Source of the DNA: Streptomyces atroolivaceus
Lineage (GTDB): Bacteria; Actinomycetota; Actinomycetes; Streptomycetales; Streptomycetaceae
Assembly: GCF_000717025.1 (NCBI RefSeq)
Contig: NZ_JNXG01000009.1
Coordinates: 268,140-332,139 of the forward strand
DNA length: 64,000 nt
Direction of reading: 5' to 3'
Both the position numbers and the translations under genes were made by a program. Shown here piece after piece: positions 1 to 9,054 of this stretch (position 1 is its first letter; the number at the start of each line of letters is the position of its first letter). The notes under the pieces are model-generated. The model ran no database searches. It was not told the DNA's origin and saw only the letters and a program-made list of their open reading frames with translations.

Positions 1-116
1 GGTGCGGGGAAGGCCGTCGGCACACCTCCGGAAATGCCGGAATCCGCCTTGGCCCGTCGACCGGCGGCCCGCAGAGTGGCCAAGGGGGGTAATCGGCCGA
101 ACGGGAGGAGGAGTTG

Positions 117-3100
117 ATGGCCACGTGCTTCGGGGTCCTCGGGCCGATCGAGGTACGGCGGAACGGTGTCCTCATCGATGCCGGGCATGCGATGCAGCGG
201 CGCGTTCTCGCGGCGCTCCTCGTCGACGCGGACCAGGTGGTGCCGTCCGACGTGCTGGTGGACCGGGTCTGGGGAGACACCGACGCCAGGAGCGGACGCA
301 CGAAACTGTACGGATACGTCTCCCGCCTGCGACACGTGCTGGCGACAGGGCGGGCGGGGTGCGGGACCGCCTCCCTCACCCGGGAGAGCGGCGGCGGCTA
401 CCGCCTGGCCGTCGAACGCGCGTCGGTGGACCTCCACCGCTTCCGGGAGCTGTCCGGCCTGGCCCGGAGAACGGCCGCCGACGAAGAGGCCGAGGCGGTC
501 TGGTGCGAAGCCCTCGGCCTGTGGCGGGGAAGTGCGTTCACTGGCGTCGACACACCCTGGTTCAATGCGCAGCGCGACCTCCTCGACGGCGAACGCCTGT
601 CCGCCCAACTGGAGTTGGTCGACGTCCGATTACGCCTCGCGCTCCACGCCCAACTGGTGAGCGAGCTGCGCGACCGCGCGGCCGCGCGGCCCTTCGACGA
701 ACGTGTCGTCGGTCAGCTGATGCTGGCCCTGTACCGATGCGGTCGCCAGGCGGAGGCACTGGACGGCTACGATCGCGCCCGCCGGCGCCTCGCCGAGGAG
801 CTCGGGATCGACCCGGGTGCCGAACTACGGCGGCTGCACGAGCGCATCCTCGCGGCGGGCCCCGAACTGGCCGCGACCCGTCCCGCCGCGCGGCCCGCCA
901 CCACGCAGCCGGCCGACGGGGACGAAGCCACGGTCTCCCCGCCCCGAGCCTCGGGAAAACGGCAGCTCGTCCCTCGCCTCCTGCCCCCGGACCTGCCGCT
1001 CTACGTCGGCAGGGAGAGCGAACTCACGGAGGCACAGCAGGTGTTCGCCGGGGAGACGGCGCCCGGCCCCGTGACTCTGCTCGTCACCGGGCCCGCCGGA
1101 GTCGGGAAGACGGCCTTCGCCGTCCGCACGGCGCACGGACTCGCCTCGCGCTTCACCGACGGGCAGCTCCACGCCGACCTGCGAGGCTTCGGCGACGAGC
1201 CGGCCGAGCCGTACACGGTCCTGGGCACCTTCCTGCGCGCCCTCGGTGTCAGCGGCGGGAGCGTCCCCGGCGAACTGGCCGACCGGGTCCACCTCTATCG
1301 GACGCTGCTGGCCCAGCGCAGGGTACTCGTCGTCCTGGACAACGCGGCCGACGCGAGGCAACTGCGGGATCTCATGCCGAGCGGCGGGCACTGCGCCGCC
1401 CTCATCACCAGCCGGGCGACGCTGGCAGAGATCAGCGGCCGGCGCATCACCCTCGGTGTACTGAGTTCCACGACGGGACTCGCCCTGCTGCGCGAGATGC
1501 TGGGACCCCGGCGGACCGCGGCGGAGCCCGACGCGGCCCGCTCCATCGTCGAGACCTGTGGTGGGCTGCCTCTGGCCGTGTGGGTGGCCGGAGCCCGCCT
1601 GGCCGCACGACCCCACTGGCCCCTGAGCAAGGTGGCCCGCGCCCTCGCCGACGAACAGCGCAGGCTGGACGAGCTGGCCGTCGGCCACATCGCCGTAAGG
1701 GCCAGCCTCGGGCTGACGTACCAGGGGATGTCCGAGGCGGCACAGAGTGCGCTGCGGACGCTGGCCCTGCTCCCCGGACCGGCCTTCGCCGCCTGGGCGC
1801 TGGCCGCGCTCCTCGACGTAGGCCTGGATGAGGCAGAGGCCGTCCTCGACGACCTGGTGGAGGTGCACCTCGTCCAGGCCGGCACGGCCCGCGCGACCGG
1901 AATCCGGTACCAACTCCACGATCTGGTGCTGCTGTTCGCGCGCGAGCGCGCCGAACAGAGCCTCTCGTTCCAGGACCGCGCGGCCGCGTCGGCCCGGCTG
2001 CTCGGGGCAAGCCTGCACCTCACCGACCTCGCTGCGGACACCCTCAGCGTCGACTTCCAGGGCATCCCTCAGAAGGACCTGGTGTCCTGGCGGCTCTCGG
2101 TGGCCGACACCGGCTCCCTGCTGGCCGACCCGCAGGCGTGGTTCGATGACGAACGTCAGTTCCTCGTCGGTGTCGTGGAACAGGCCCTGGACCGGGGGGA
2201 GACCGCACCCGCCGCCGGGCTCGCCACCGCCCTCACGGCCTTCTTCCAGGTCGGCAGCTACTTCGACGACTGGGAGCGGCTCCAGAGCCGGGCACTCAAG
2301 GCGACGAGGCGCGACGGCGACGACCACAGCGCCTCGAAACTCCACAGGTGCCTCGGTGAGCTCACCACCATCCTGGACCGGTACCCGGAAGCCCTGCACC
2401 ACTTCGAGCAGGCGCTGCTGCTCGCCGAGGGGCAGGAATCGACCTATCGCGCCAGCGCGACGGCCGGGCTGGCGTACGTCCACCGGCTGCTCGGCGAGTA
2501 CGACTCCGCCGTCCGCCACTTCGAAACGGCCGTCCAGCTGGCCGGATCGGCGGGGAACGTCAACTGCCTCGTGTACGCGACCAACGGCCTCGGGGTGATC
2601 GACCTGGAGCAGGGGCGCGTAGGCGCCGCGGTGGCCAGGTTCACGGAGTGCCTGCGGGTCAGCCGCCTCGCGGGCTACCTGCCGGGGGAGGCCCAGGCCC
2701 TGCGCTGCCTGGGCCAGAGCCACCGGGCGCGCGGCGCCTACCGGGACGCCGCCGACGCCTATCGGCAGGCGGCCGTGATCAGCGAGCAGCTCGGCGACCA
2801 CCTCACCGCCACCCACGCCACCTGCTGGCTCGGCGACGTCCTCGCCCGGCTGGGCGAACACCGCGAAGGGCGCCGCCTGCTCGCGAAGAGCCTGTGGGCC
2901 TACCGCGGGTTCGGCAACCTCTGGGGTGAGGCCGCGACCCTGTACGCGCTCGCCGAGGCACACCTCGCGGTCGATCGCCCGGCCCACGCCCGCAGACGGG
3001 CCGAGGCCGCCGTCGGACTGTGGCGGCGCATCGGCTCCAGCACCTGGCTGGCCGTGGGCCTCGACACACTGGCCGAGGCGCACGACCTGGCGGGTGACCA

Positions 3101-3149
3101 CGCGTCCGCGCTGTGCGCGCGCGAGGAGGCCAGGGCGCTACGGGGGTGA
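117..3149 (+). CDS. AfsR/SARP-type transcriptional regulator (BTAD, NB-ARC, TPR)
   Basis: Large pathway-type activator of about 1010 residues. Residues 1-250 are a winged-helix DNA-binding domain followed by a bacterial transcriptional activation domain, with the usual LGPIEVRRNG opening and the GIDPGAELRRLHERIL end. A P-loop GPAGVGKTAF lies near residue 324 and GLPLAVWVAGARLA near 485, which marks an NB-ARC/STAND ATPase. The last 400 residues are TPR-like repeats. A TTG at 114 precedes the ATG; I chose ATG 117 because GGAGGAG ends about 6 nt upstream. The family uses ATP-driven oligomerisation to activate clustered genes. It sits just upstream of the GH13 genes and may control them, but no secondary-metabolite genes are visible here. 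Confidence 0.93.
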   Translation: MATCFGVLGPIEVRRNGVLIDAGHAMQRRVLAALLVDADQVVPSDVLVDRVWGDTDARSGRTKLYGYVSRLRHVLATGRAGCGTASLTRESGGGYRLAVERASVDLHRFRELSGLARRTAADEEAEAVWCEALGLWRGSAFTGVDTPWFNAQRDLLDGERLSAQLELVDVRLRLALHAQLVSELRDRAAARPFDERVVGQLMLALYRCGRQAEALDGYDRARRRLAEELGIDPGAELRRLHERILAAGPELAATRPAARPATTQPADGDEATVSPPRASGKRQLVPRLLPPDLPLYVGRESELTEAQQVFAGETAPGPVTLLVTGPAGVGKTAFAVRTAHGLASRFTDGQLHADLRGFGDEPAEPYTVLGTFLRALGVSGGSVPGELADRVHLYRTLLAQRRVLVVLDNAADARQLRDLMPSGGHCAALITSRATLAEISGRRITLGVLSSTTGLALLREMLGPRRTAAEPDAARSIVETCGGLPLAVWVAGARLAARPHWPLSKVARALADEQRRLDELAVGHIAVRASLGLTYQGMSEAAQSALRTLALLPGPAFAAWALAALLDVGLDEAEAVLDDLVEVHLVQAGTARATGIRYQLHDLVLLFARERAEQSLSFQDRAAASARLLGASLHLTDLAADTLSVDFQGIPQKDLVSWRLSVADTGSLLADPQAWFDDERQFLVGVVEQALDRGETAPAAGLATALTAFFQVGSYFDDWERLQSRALKATRRDGDDHSASKLHRCLGELTTILDRYPEALHHFEQALLLAEGQESTYRASATAGLAYVHRLLGEYDSAVRHFETAVQLAGSAGNVNCLVYATNGLGVIDLEQGRVGAAVARFTECLRVSRLAGYLPGEAQALRCLGQSHRARGAYRDAADAYRQAAVISEQLGDHLTATHATCWLGDVLARLGEHREGRRLLAKSLWAYRGFGNLWGEAATLYALAEAHLAVDRPAHARRRAEAAVGLWRRIGSSTWLAVGLDTLAEAHDLAGDHASALCAREEARALRG

Positions 3150-3356
3150 ACGCGGCCCCGGCCATGGAAGCCGTCCTCCCGGGGCTGACGAGGCGCCGGC
3201 CGCCGAGGCATGGGGCCGAGCCTCCGACCGGAACGTGGACGACGCGAGGGAGACACTGAAGCGAACCGAGGCGTTGGTGCAGCCACCCGTACGCAGGAGG
3301 GCCACTCCCAGGCCGTGGGACGGTGGGGAACCGGTGTCCGCGCCACCGTTCTGACC

Positions 3357-3560
3357 GTGAGGGACCTGGTGACGGGCTACGTCGTGCTCACCGCCTGCAT
3401 GGTCGAACCCGATGGCCCCTGGGACCATCAGGCCATCACCAACTCCGAGGTCGCGCGGGAGTTCGCCGAGAAGGCGGCGTCCGGTGCGCGCAGGGAGGGG
3501 CCCCAGCGGGCCGGTTCGTCCCGGGGGAGCCGGGGCGCCCGGCCGGCGATGCCGCCCTGA
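3357..3560 (+). CDS. small hypothetical protein
   Basis: Short ORF of about 67 codons between the regulator and the alpha-glucosidase. The first 45 residues read like a real protein (VRDLVTGYVVLTACMVEPDG, then an acidic/amphipathic stretch), while the tail is low-complexity Arg/Gly/Ser. The GTG start is a guess; earlier starts exist in the same frame and no strong ribosome site decides it. I do not recognise the family. It could equally be spurious. Confidence 0.35.
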   Translation: MRDLVTGYVVLTACMVEPDGPWDHQAITNSEVAREFAEKAASGARREGPQRAGSSRGSRGARPAMPP

Positions 3561-3629
3561 CCGGTATGACCTCAGCCCCCCGGGGAAAGGAGACTCACGT
3601 TCCCCACCCCGGGCGAGAGGAGTCCTCCG

Positions 3630-5330
3630 ATGGCAGCCGACGACATGGGGCACGCCGAGGACGCGTGGTGGCGGTCCGCGGTGGTCTACCAGGTCTATCC
3701 GCGCAGCTTCGCCGACTCCGACGGTGACGGCGTCGGCGACCTGGACGGCCTCACCGGACGCCTGGACCATCTGTCCGGGCTCGGCGTCGACGTGCTTTGG
3801 CTGTCGCCCGTCAACCCGTCCCCGCAGGCCGACAACGGGTACGACATCAGCGACTACCAGGACATCGACCCCGTCTTCGGTGACCTGGCGGCCTTCGACC
3901 GGCTGCTGGGCGCCGTGCACGAGCGCGGGATGAAACTCGTCATGGACCTGGTCGTCAACCACACCTCCGACGAGCATCCGTGGTTCCAGGAGTCACGCGA
4001 CCCGGCGAGCCCGAAGCGCGACTGGTACTGGTGGCGTCCGCCACGTGAGGGACGCGAACCCAACAACTGGGGCTCCTTCTTCTCCGGTTCCGCCTGGGAA
4101 CTGGACGCGGCGAGCGACGCGTACTACCTCCATCTCTTCTCGCCAAAGCAGCCCGACCTCAACTGGGAGAACCCCGGGATGCGTCGGGCCGTGTACGCGA
4201 TGATGCGCTGGTGGCTGGACCGGGGCGTGGACGGCTTCCGGATGGACGTCGTCAACCTCATCTCCAAGGACCCTGCTCTCCCCGACGCCGAGGTGCACGA
4301 ACAGGGGCCGTACGGTGACGGCTCGCCCTACTTCGTCTGCGGACCCCGCATACACGACTACCTCCAGGAGATGCACCGCGAGGTGATCGCCCGGTACCCG
4401 GGCCGGCTGCTGACCGTCGGGGAGATGCCCGGGGTGACGGTCGAGCAGGCCCGCCTGTTCACCGACCCGGCGCGTGCCGAGCTCGACATGGTCTTCCAGT
4501 TCGAGCACGTAGGGCTCGACCACGGGCGGGGCAAGTTCGATCCCCGCCCGCTGCGGCTCACCGACCTCAAGGCCTCGCTCGGCCGCTGGCAGTCCGGCCT
4601 CGCCGACGTCGGGTGGAACAGCCTGTACTGGAACAACCACGACCAGCCCCGGGTGGTCTCCCGGTTCGGTGACGACGGGCCGAGGCACCGGACCCGGTCC
4701 GCGACGATGCTCGCGACCGTGCTCCACCTGCACCGGGGCACGCCGTACGTCTACCAGGGCGAGGAACTCGGCATGGCCAACGCGCCCCTGCGCACCATCG
4801 AGGACTTCAGGGACGTCGAGTCCCTGAACCACTACACGGAGGCGCTGCGCGCGGGGGCGGAGCCCGAAGACGTCCTCCCGGGACTACGGGCGATGGGCCG
4901 CGACAACGCCCGTACACCCATGCAGTGGGACGCGTCCCCGCATGCGGGGTTCACCACAGGCACCCCGTGGATCCCCGTCAACCCGGACCACACCGAGGTC
5001 AACGCCGAAGCGGCCCTCGCGGATCCCGGCTCCGTCTACCACCACTACCGTCGGCTGATCGCCCTCCGGCACCAGGAACCGGCCGTCGTGCACGGCGACT
5101 TCACGATGCTGCTGCCGGAAGACGAGCGGATCTACGCGTTCACACGCCGGCACGGCCGCACAGTGCTCCTGGTCGTCGGAAACTTCACCGGCGACACGGC
5201 CTCCGCCGTCATGCCCGCCGGGTGGGACGGCGCCGAACTCGTCATGAGCAACGGCCCTTCGGTCCCCGCGCGGCCCGGCCGCCTCGTGCTCGCCCCGTGG
5301 GAGGCGCGGGTACACCGGCGCAACGACTGA
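3630..5330 (+). CDS. GH13 alpha-glucosidase (oligo-1,6-glucosidase type)
   Basis: Intracellular exo-acting alpha-glucosidase of 566 residues, the usual length. It opens with WWRSAVVYQVYPRSFADSDG. The GH13 conserved regions are all present: VVNHTSDEHPWF, the nucleophile in GFRMDVVNLISKD, the acid/base Glu in VGEMPG, and the transition-state Asp in NNHDQPR. The QPDLNWENP segment and the VGEMPG form are typical of maltose/isomaltose hydrolases rather than endo-amylases. There is no signal peptide. ATG is preceded by GAGAGGAG. It is the first of three same-strand genes with a TreS-like enzyme downstream, so the cluster probably handles maltose, isomaltose or trehalose. Confidence 0.93.
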   Translation: MAADDMGHAEDAWWRSAVVYQVYPRSFADSDGDGVGDLDGLTGRLDHLSGLGVDVLWLSPVNPSPQADNGYDISDYQDIDPVFGDLAAFDRLLGAVHERGMKLVMDLVVNHTSDEHPWFQESRDPASPKRDWYWWRPPREGREPNNWGSFFSGSAWELDAASDAYYLHLFSPKQPDLNWENPGMRRAVYAMMRWWLDRGVDGFRMDVVNLISKDPALPDAEVHEQGPYGDGSPYFVCGPRIHDYLQEMHREVIARYPGRLLTVGEMPGVTVEQARLFTDPARAELDMVFQFEHVGLDHGRGKFDPRPLRLTDLKASLGRWQSGLADVGWNSLYWNNHDQPRVVSRFGDDGPRHRTRSATMLATVLHLHRGTPYVYQGEELGMANAPLRTIEDFRDVESLNHYTEALRAGAEPEDVLPGLRAMGRDNARTPMQWDASPHAGFTTGTPWIPVNPDHTEVNAEAALADPGSVYHHYRRLIALRHQEPAVVHGDFTMLLPEDERIYAFTRRHGRTVLLVVGNFTGDTASAVMPAGWDGAELVMSNGPSVPARPGRLVLAPWEARVHRRND

Positions 5331-5386
5331 GCCGAGCGGGCGCGACGCCGACCGATGATCCCTCCGGTACCGGGTACGCGGACCTC

Positions 5387-6385
5387 ATGACCGTCTATGG
5401 GTTCCACGCCTCCCACGAGCAAGTACCTCCCGCCGACCTGCTGGCAGCCGTCGTACGCGCGGAAGGCGCGGGCTTCACCGCCGCGATGTGCTCGGATCAC
5501 TTCTCGCCCTGGAGCGTCCGGCAGGGTGAGTCCGGCTTCGCCTGGTCCTGGCTCGGCGCGGCGCTCCAGGCCACCGGCCGGATCCCCTTCGGAGTGGTGA
5601 ACGCCCCGGGCCAGCGCTACCATCCGGCGATCGTCGCGCAGGCGATAGGCAGCCTCGCCGCGATGTACCCGGGCCGCTTCTGGGCGGCTCTGGGAAGCGG
5701 TGAGGCGTCCAACGAGCACATAACCGGCGACCGTTGGCCGCGCAAGGACGTCCGGAACGCGCGGCTGCGCGAGTGCGTCGACATCATCCGGGCGCTGCTG
5801 CGCGGCGAGGAGGTGAGCCACGACGGGCTGGTGACCGTGGACCGGGCCCGGCTGTGGACGCGCCCGGAGACGGTGCCGCCGTTGGTGGGAGCCGCGTGCA
5901 GCGAGGCGACCGCGCGGTGGTGCGCGGAATGGGCGGACGGCCTGATCACGGTCAACGCGCCGCGCGAGACGCTGCGCCGGATCGTGGACGCCTACCGTTC
6001 GGCGGGCGGCGCCGGCCGGCTGCACCTCCAGGTGCACCTCAGCTGGGCCCCCGACCTGGGGACCGCCCGGGAACTCGCCCACGACCAGTGGCGCACCAAT
6101 GTCCACGGGCCGCCGGCGAGCTGGGACCTGGACTCGGCCGAGCTGTTCGACAACGTCAGCGAGCACGTCTCACCGGACAGGGTCGCGGAGTCCGTCAACA
6201 TCTCCGACGACCTCGGCCGCCACGCGGCCTGGCTCCAGGAGTACGCCGACCTGGGCTTCGACGCCGTCATGCTGCACCACGTCGGCAAGGAGCAGAGCGC
6301 CTTCATCGACGCGTTCGGCGCGAAGGTGCTTCCGCAGCTGGACGTCACCCGGCCCCCGGCCGCCGTCGCGGAGGGTGTCCGATGA
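5387..6385 (+). CDS. LLM-class flavin/F420-dependent oxidoreductase
   Basis: A 332-residue luciferase-like monooxygenase-fold protein. It starts MTVYGFHASHEQ and carries the barrel signatures GFTAAMCSDHF, YHPAIVAQAIGSL and FWAALGSGEASNEH. These resemble F420-dependent glucose-6-phosphate dehydrogenases and the related TIGR03885-like group thought to use flavin instead. The substrate cannot be assigned from sequence. Its stop overlaps the ATG of the next gene (ATGA), so it is translationally coupled to the TreS-like enzyme. Start chosen at ATG 5387 because similarity begins there; the frame is open further upstream. Confidence 0.85.
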   Translation: MTVYGFHASHEQVPPADLLAAVVRAEGAGFTAAMCSDHFSPWSVRQGESGFAWSWLGAALQATGRIPFGVVNAPGQRYHPAIVAQAIGSLAAMYPGRFWAALGSGEASNEHITGDRWPRKDVRNARLRECVDIIRALLRGEEVSHDGLVTVDRARLWTRPETVPPLVGAACSEATARWCAEWADGLITVNAPRETLRRIVDAYRSAGGAGRLHLQVHLSWAPDLGTARELAHDQWRTNVHGPPASWDLDSAELFDNVSEHVSPDRVAESVNISDDLGRHAAWLQEYADLGFDAVMLHHVGKEQSAFIDAFGAKVLPQLDVTRPPAAVAEGVR

Positions 6386-8076
6386 GGATGACCCGCACCT
6401 CCGACCTGTGGTGGAAGAACGCGGTCGTCTACTGCCTGGACGTGGAGACGTACCAGGACTCCGACGGCGACGGCACCGGCGACTTCGCGGGCCTGACCCA
6501 GCGCATCGACCACCTGGTGCGCCTCGGCGTCACCTGCGTGTGGCTGATGCCGTTCTACCCGACGCGGGAACGCGACGACGGCTACGACATCACCGACTTC
6601 TACGCCGTCGATCCCCGGCTCGGCACGCTGGGCGACTTCACCGAGTTCGTGCGCACCGCCCGCGACCGGGGCATCCGGGTCATCGCGGACCTGGTCGTCA
6701 ACCACACCTCCGACCACCATCCGTGGTTCCAGGACGCCCGCTCCAGCCGCACGTCGAAGTACCGCGACTGGTACGTCTGGTGCGACAGCCCGCCGGAGGA
6801 CGGCCCCGAGGGTGTGGTCTTCCCCGACGTCGAGAAGAGCGTGTGGGAGTACGACGAGACCACCGAGCAGTACTACCTGCACCGGTTCTACAAGCAGCAG
6901 CCCGACCTCAACGTCGCCAACCCGGCGGTCCGTGACGAGATAGCGCGCATCATGGGCTTCTGGACGCAGCTCGGACTGTCGGGATTCCGGGTCGACGCGG
7001 TGCCGTTCCTGCTGGAGACCGACGGCCAGGAGGACGCGGACCAGCTGCCCGACCCGCACGAGTACCTCGCCGACCTGCGGGCCTTCCTCGGACGTCGCAG
7101 CGGTGACGCGGTGCTGCTGGGCGAGGTGAATTTGCCCTACCCGGACACCGCGAAGTTCTTCGGCGACTCGGAGTCCTCCCGTGGTGACGAGCTGACCATG
7201 TGCTTCGACTTCATCGGTATGCAGCAGATGTACCTGTCGATGGCGCGGGGCGAGGCGGCCCCTCTGGCGGCGGCTCTCCGGGAGCGCCCGGCGGCGCCCC
7301 GCGACGCGCACTGGGCGACGTTCGTCCGCAACCACGACGAGCTCACGCTCGACAAACTCGACGACGACGAGCGCGCCGAGGTGTTCGCCGCCTTCGGCCC
7401 CGACAAGGACATGCAGCTCTACGACCGGGGCCTGCGCCGCCGCCTGCCGCCGATGGTCGACGGCGACCGGCGGCGCGTGGAACTGGCGTACAGCCTGCTC
7501 TTCTCCCTGCCCGGCACACCGGTGCTGTTCTACGGCGAGGAGATAGGCATGGGCGAGAACCTCGCCGCCGAGGGCCGGCAGGCCGTCCGCACCCCGATGC
7601 AGTGGACGCCCGACAAGAGTGGCGGTTTCACCGCGGGGGAGGGAGTGGAGCTGCCCAATCCCGTCGTGACGGGTGCGTTCGGCCCGGCGAAGGTCAACGC
7701 GCACGACCAGACGCACGACCCGGCTTCGCCGCTGGGCCGGATGCGGACGCTGATCGAACGCTACCGGGAGGCCCCCGAGCTGGCCTGGGGCGACTACCGG
7801 GTCATCGACGCGGACGATCCGGGCGTGCTGGCCCACCTCAGTTCGCTGGAGGGCGGCGCGGTGCTCGTGCTGCACAATTTCTCCGAACGGTCCGTCACCG
7901 CCTCCGTCGAGGTCCCGGGACTGAGGGGCGGCCGGCTGCTCACCGATGTCTTCACCGGTGACACCCTCAAGTCGGCGGCCGCCGGCCTCGTCGATGTCCC
8001 GCTGGACCCGTACGGCTACCGGTGGCTGAGGGTCAACACCCCCCTTGACGACCCGGATCGGGCGACAGCGGTGTGA
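6382..8076 (+). CDS. trehalose synthase-like GH13 enzyme
   Basis: A 564-residue GH13 protein most like the catalytic part of trehalose synthase. Visible are WWKNAVVYCLDVETYQDSDG, FYPTRERDDGYDITDFY, VVNHTSDHHPWFQDAR, the nucleophile in GFRVDAVPFL, Glu in LLGEVNLPY and Asp in VRNHDELTLDKL. The RNHDELTL form of the last motif is typical of TreS, which interconverts maltose and trehalose. No C-terminal maltokinase is fused. It overlaps the preceding oxidoreductase by 4 nt. Isomerase rather than hydrolase activity is an inference. Confidence 0.85.
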   Translation: MRMTRTSDLWWKNAVVYCLDVETYQDSDGDGTGDFAGLTQRIDHLVRLGVTCVWLMPFYPTRERDDGYDITDFYAVDPRLGTLGDFTEFVRTARDRGIRVIADLVVNHTSDHHPWFQDARSSRTSKYRDWYVWCDSPPEDGPEGVVFPDVEKSVWEYDETTEQYYLHRFYKQQPDLNVANPAVRDEIARIMGFWTQLGLSGFRVDAVPFLLETDGQEDADQLPDPHEYLADLRAFLGRRSGDAVLLGEVNLPYPDTAKFFGDSESSRGDELTMCFDFIGMQQMYLSMARGEAAPLAAALRERPAAPRDAHWATFVRNHDELTLDKLDDDERAEVFAAFGPDKDMQLYDRGLRRRLPPMVDGDRRRVELAYSLLFSLPGTPVLFYGEEIGMGENLAAEGRQAVRTPMQWTPDKSGGFTAGEGVELPNPVVTGAFGPAKVNAHDQTHDPASPLGRMRTLIERYREAPELAWGDYRVIDADDPGVLAHLSSLEGGAVLVLHNFSERSVTASVEVPGLRGGRLLTDVFTGDTLKSAAAGLVDVPLDPYGYRWLRVNTPLDDPDRATAV

Positions 8077-8195
8077 TCCGGCGCGCGCGAGGTGTCCGGC
8101 CGCACGGAGTGGGCCGGGCCCCTCGCACGATGGTCGTCCCGCCGGCTGAGGCGCGTCCACCGGAGTGCGGCCGTCGGCGGGAACGAGCGGGGCGA

Positions 8196-8580
8196 GGCCG
8201 CCGGCGTGGGCGGACTCGACGCGGGATCGTTCAGTCGCGTTCGGAACCGCGTTCGTGCAACTGGCGCCCGCGGCCGACCCTGACATCGGCTGGGAGCACG
8301 GGCCGGGCCTTGTGCCGGGCAGGCCCAGCTGTGCCCCATTTCGTGGGTGGCGATGCGGGTCTTGTCATACCCGTCGGACACCGCCTGGCTGCCGAGTTCG
8401 ACACGCACCTGGCCACCCGGGCGCACCGGTCCGAGTGTCGCCTGCGGCCAGCCACCGATGGCGATGATCTGTTTCTCGGCCCGGGTGCCGGGTGCCGGGT
8501 GCGGCTTCGACGAGACTGACGTTGCTGACGTTCCGGTTCCACGAGGCGGCTCCGGCGGCGATCGCGCTTCCCAGCCGCCT
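8196..8580 (-). pseudogene. snapalysin-like (M7) metalloprotease remnant, frameshifted
   Basis: Pieces of a small neutral protease in three reading frames. On the minus strand, ASWNRNVSNVSLVEA (around 8560) matches the mature N-terminal region of snapalysins. TRIATHEMGHSW, with the zinc-binding HExxH, lies near 8345 in another frame. The C-terminal GASCTNAVPNATERSRVE follows to about 8200 in a third. The signal/pro-region is missing: its place is taken by an unrelated fragment (8589-8681). At least two frameshifts separate the pieces, so this is a decayed gene. Confidence 0.75.
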
Positions 8581-8588
8581 GCGCGGCT

Positions 8589-8681
8589 CGGTGTTGTCCC
8601 GGCTGCATTGAGTCGCATCTGTGCGGACCGGCGATCCCGTGCATCTGATGTGAGCTGCGGCCACTCGTCTTCGAACGTAAC
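8589..8681 (-). pseudogene. 5' fragment duplicated from the WXG100-like gene at 49735-50214
   Basis: About 30 codons reading VTFEDEWPQLTSDARDRR through AAGTTP on the minus strand are almost identical, in DNA and protein, to the first 30 codons of the intact gene at 50122-50214 (about 5 mismatches in 92 nt). The match ends abruptly at the snapalysin remnant. It belongs to the set of segments shared by both edges of the island. Confidence 0.85.
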
Positions 8682-8693
8682 GACACCGACGTT

Positions 8694-8742
8694 GCGAGGC
8701 CGCTTCGGCGACAACCCTCCGTAAAAGCTGACGGGCACTCAG
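8694..8742 (+). repeat. edge repeat A, left copy
   Basis: A 49-nt stretch (starts GCGAGGCCGCTTCGGCGACA) matching 50683-50731 with 2 mismatches. It lies immediately upstream of the truncated WXG100-like fragment, so it looks like that gene's original upstream region. Confidence 0.9.
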
Positions 8743-8766
8743 GTGCCCCTTGCCTCCAAGGGGCAC
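8743..8766. terminator. duplicated bidirectional hairpin
   Basis: GTGCCCCTTG-loop-CAAGGGGCAC, a perfect 10-bp stem with a 4-nt loop. It is the duplicate of the murA terminator at 50863-50885, here next to pseudogene debris. Confidence 0.6.
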
Positions 8767-8797
8767 ACCACCTCTCCCGTCAGATGTCCCGGAAGAG
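8743..8797 (+). repeat. edge repeat B, left copy: murA terminator and 3' end (possible attachment site)
   Basis: Matches 50863-50916. It holds a hairpin with 10-bp arms (GTGCCCCTTG / CAAGGGGCAC) followed by CAGATGTCCCGGAAGA, which on the minus strand is the last codons and stop of the murA-like gene at 50899. Beyond 8797 the sequence is no longer murA. A displaced murA 3' end at the far side of a 42-kb block is what integration into, or recombination at, that gene end would leave. Confidence 0.8.
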
Positions 8798-9054
8798 ACC
8801 CGCCGGCGCGGCGACCCGCCACGATGAGGAGGGCTTGGTCGCTGACCTGCATGAATTGTCGCCAGTTGTCGCATTTTCATGACAGTTGGTAGTCGAAGCC
8901 CCAGACGAGTCCCGGGAATCCCATGACAGTGCAGATCGGTCAGCGCAGCAGGTCAGTGGCAGTCACAGGCCGGCAAGCCCAAGGCGCGCTGATGAGCGGG
9001 TCATAGAAGTCCGGGCAGGCAGAGATGGAGGCTGCCCGTGCGCCCGTACATGCA
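8798..9054. other. island left margin, no gene seen
   Basis: About 260 nt between the murA-end duplicate and the stop of the DUF6119 gene. I see no recognisable coding sequence, integrase or tRNA. The base composition is locally more AT-rich around 8850-8885 than in the flanks. Confidence 0.5.

Noticed and set aside
825..3101. A 758-codon open frame antisense to the SARP-type gene
   Set aside because: Same GC-bias artefact; the plus-strand protein has clear domains and a ribosome site.
3993..4832. Antisense frame within the alpha-glucosidase
   Set aside because: No conserved protein; GH13 motifs lie on the other strand.
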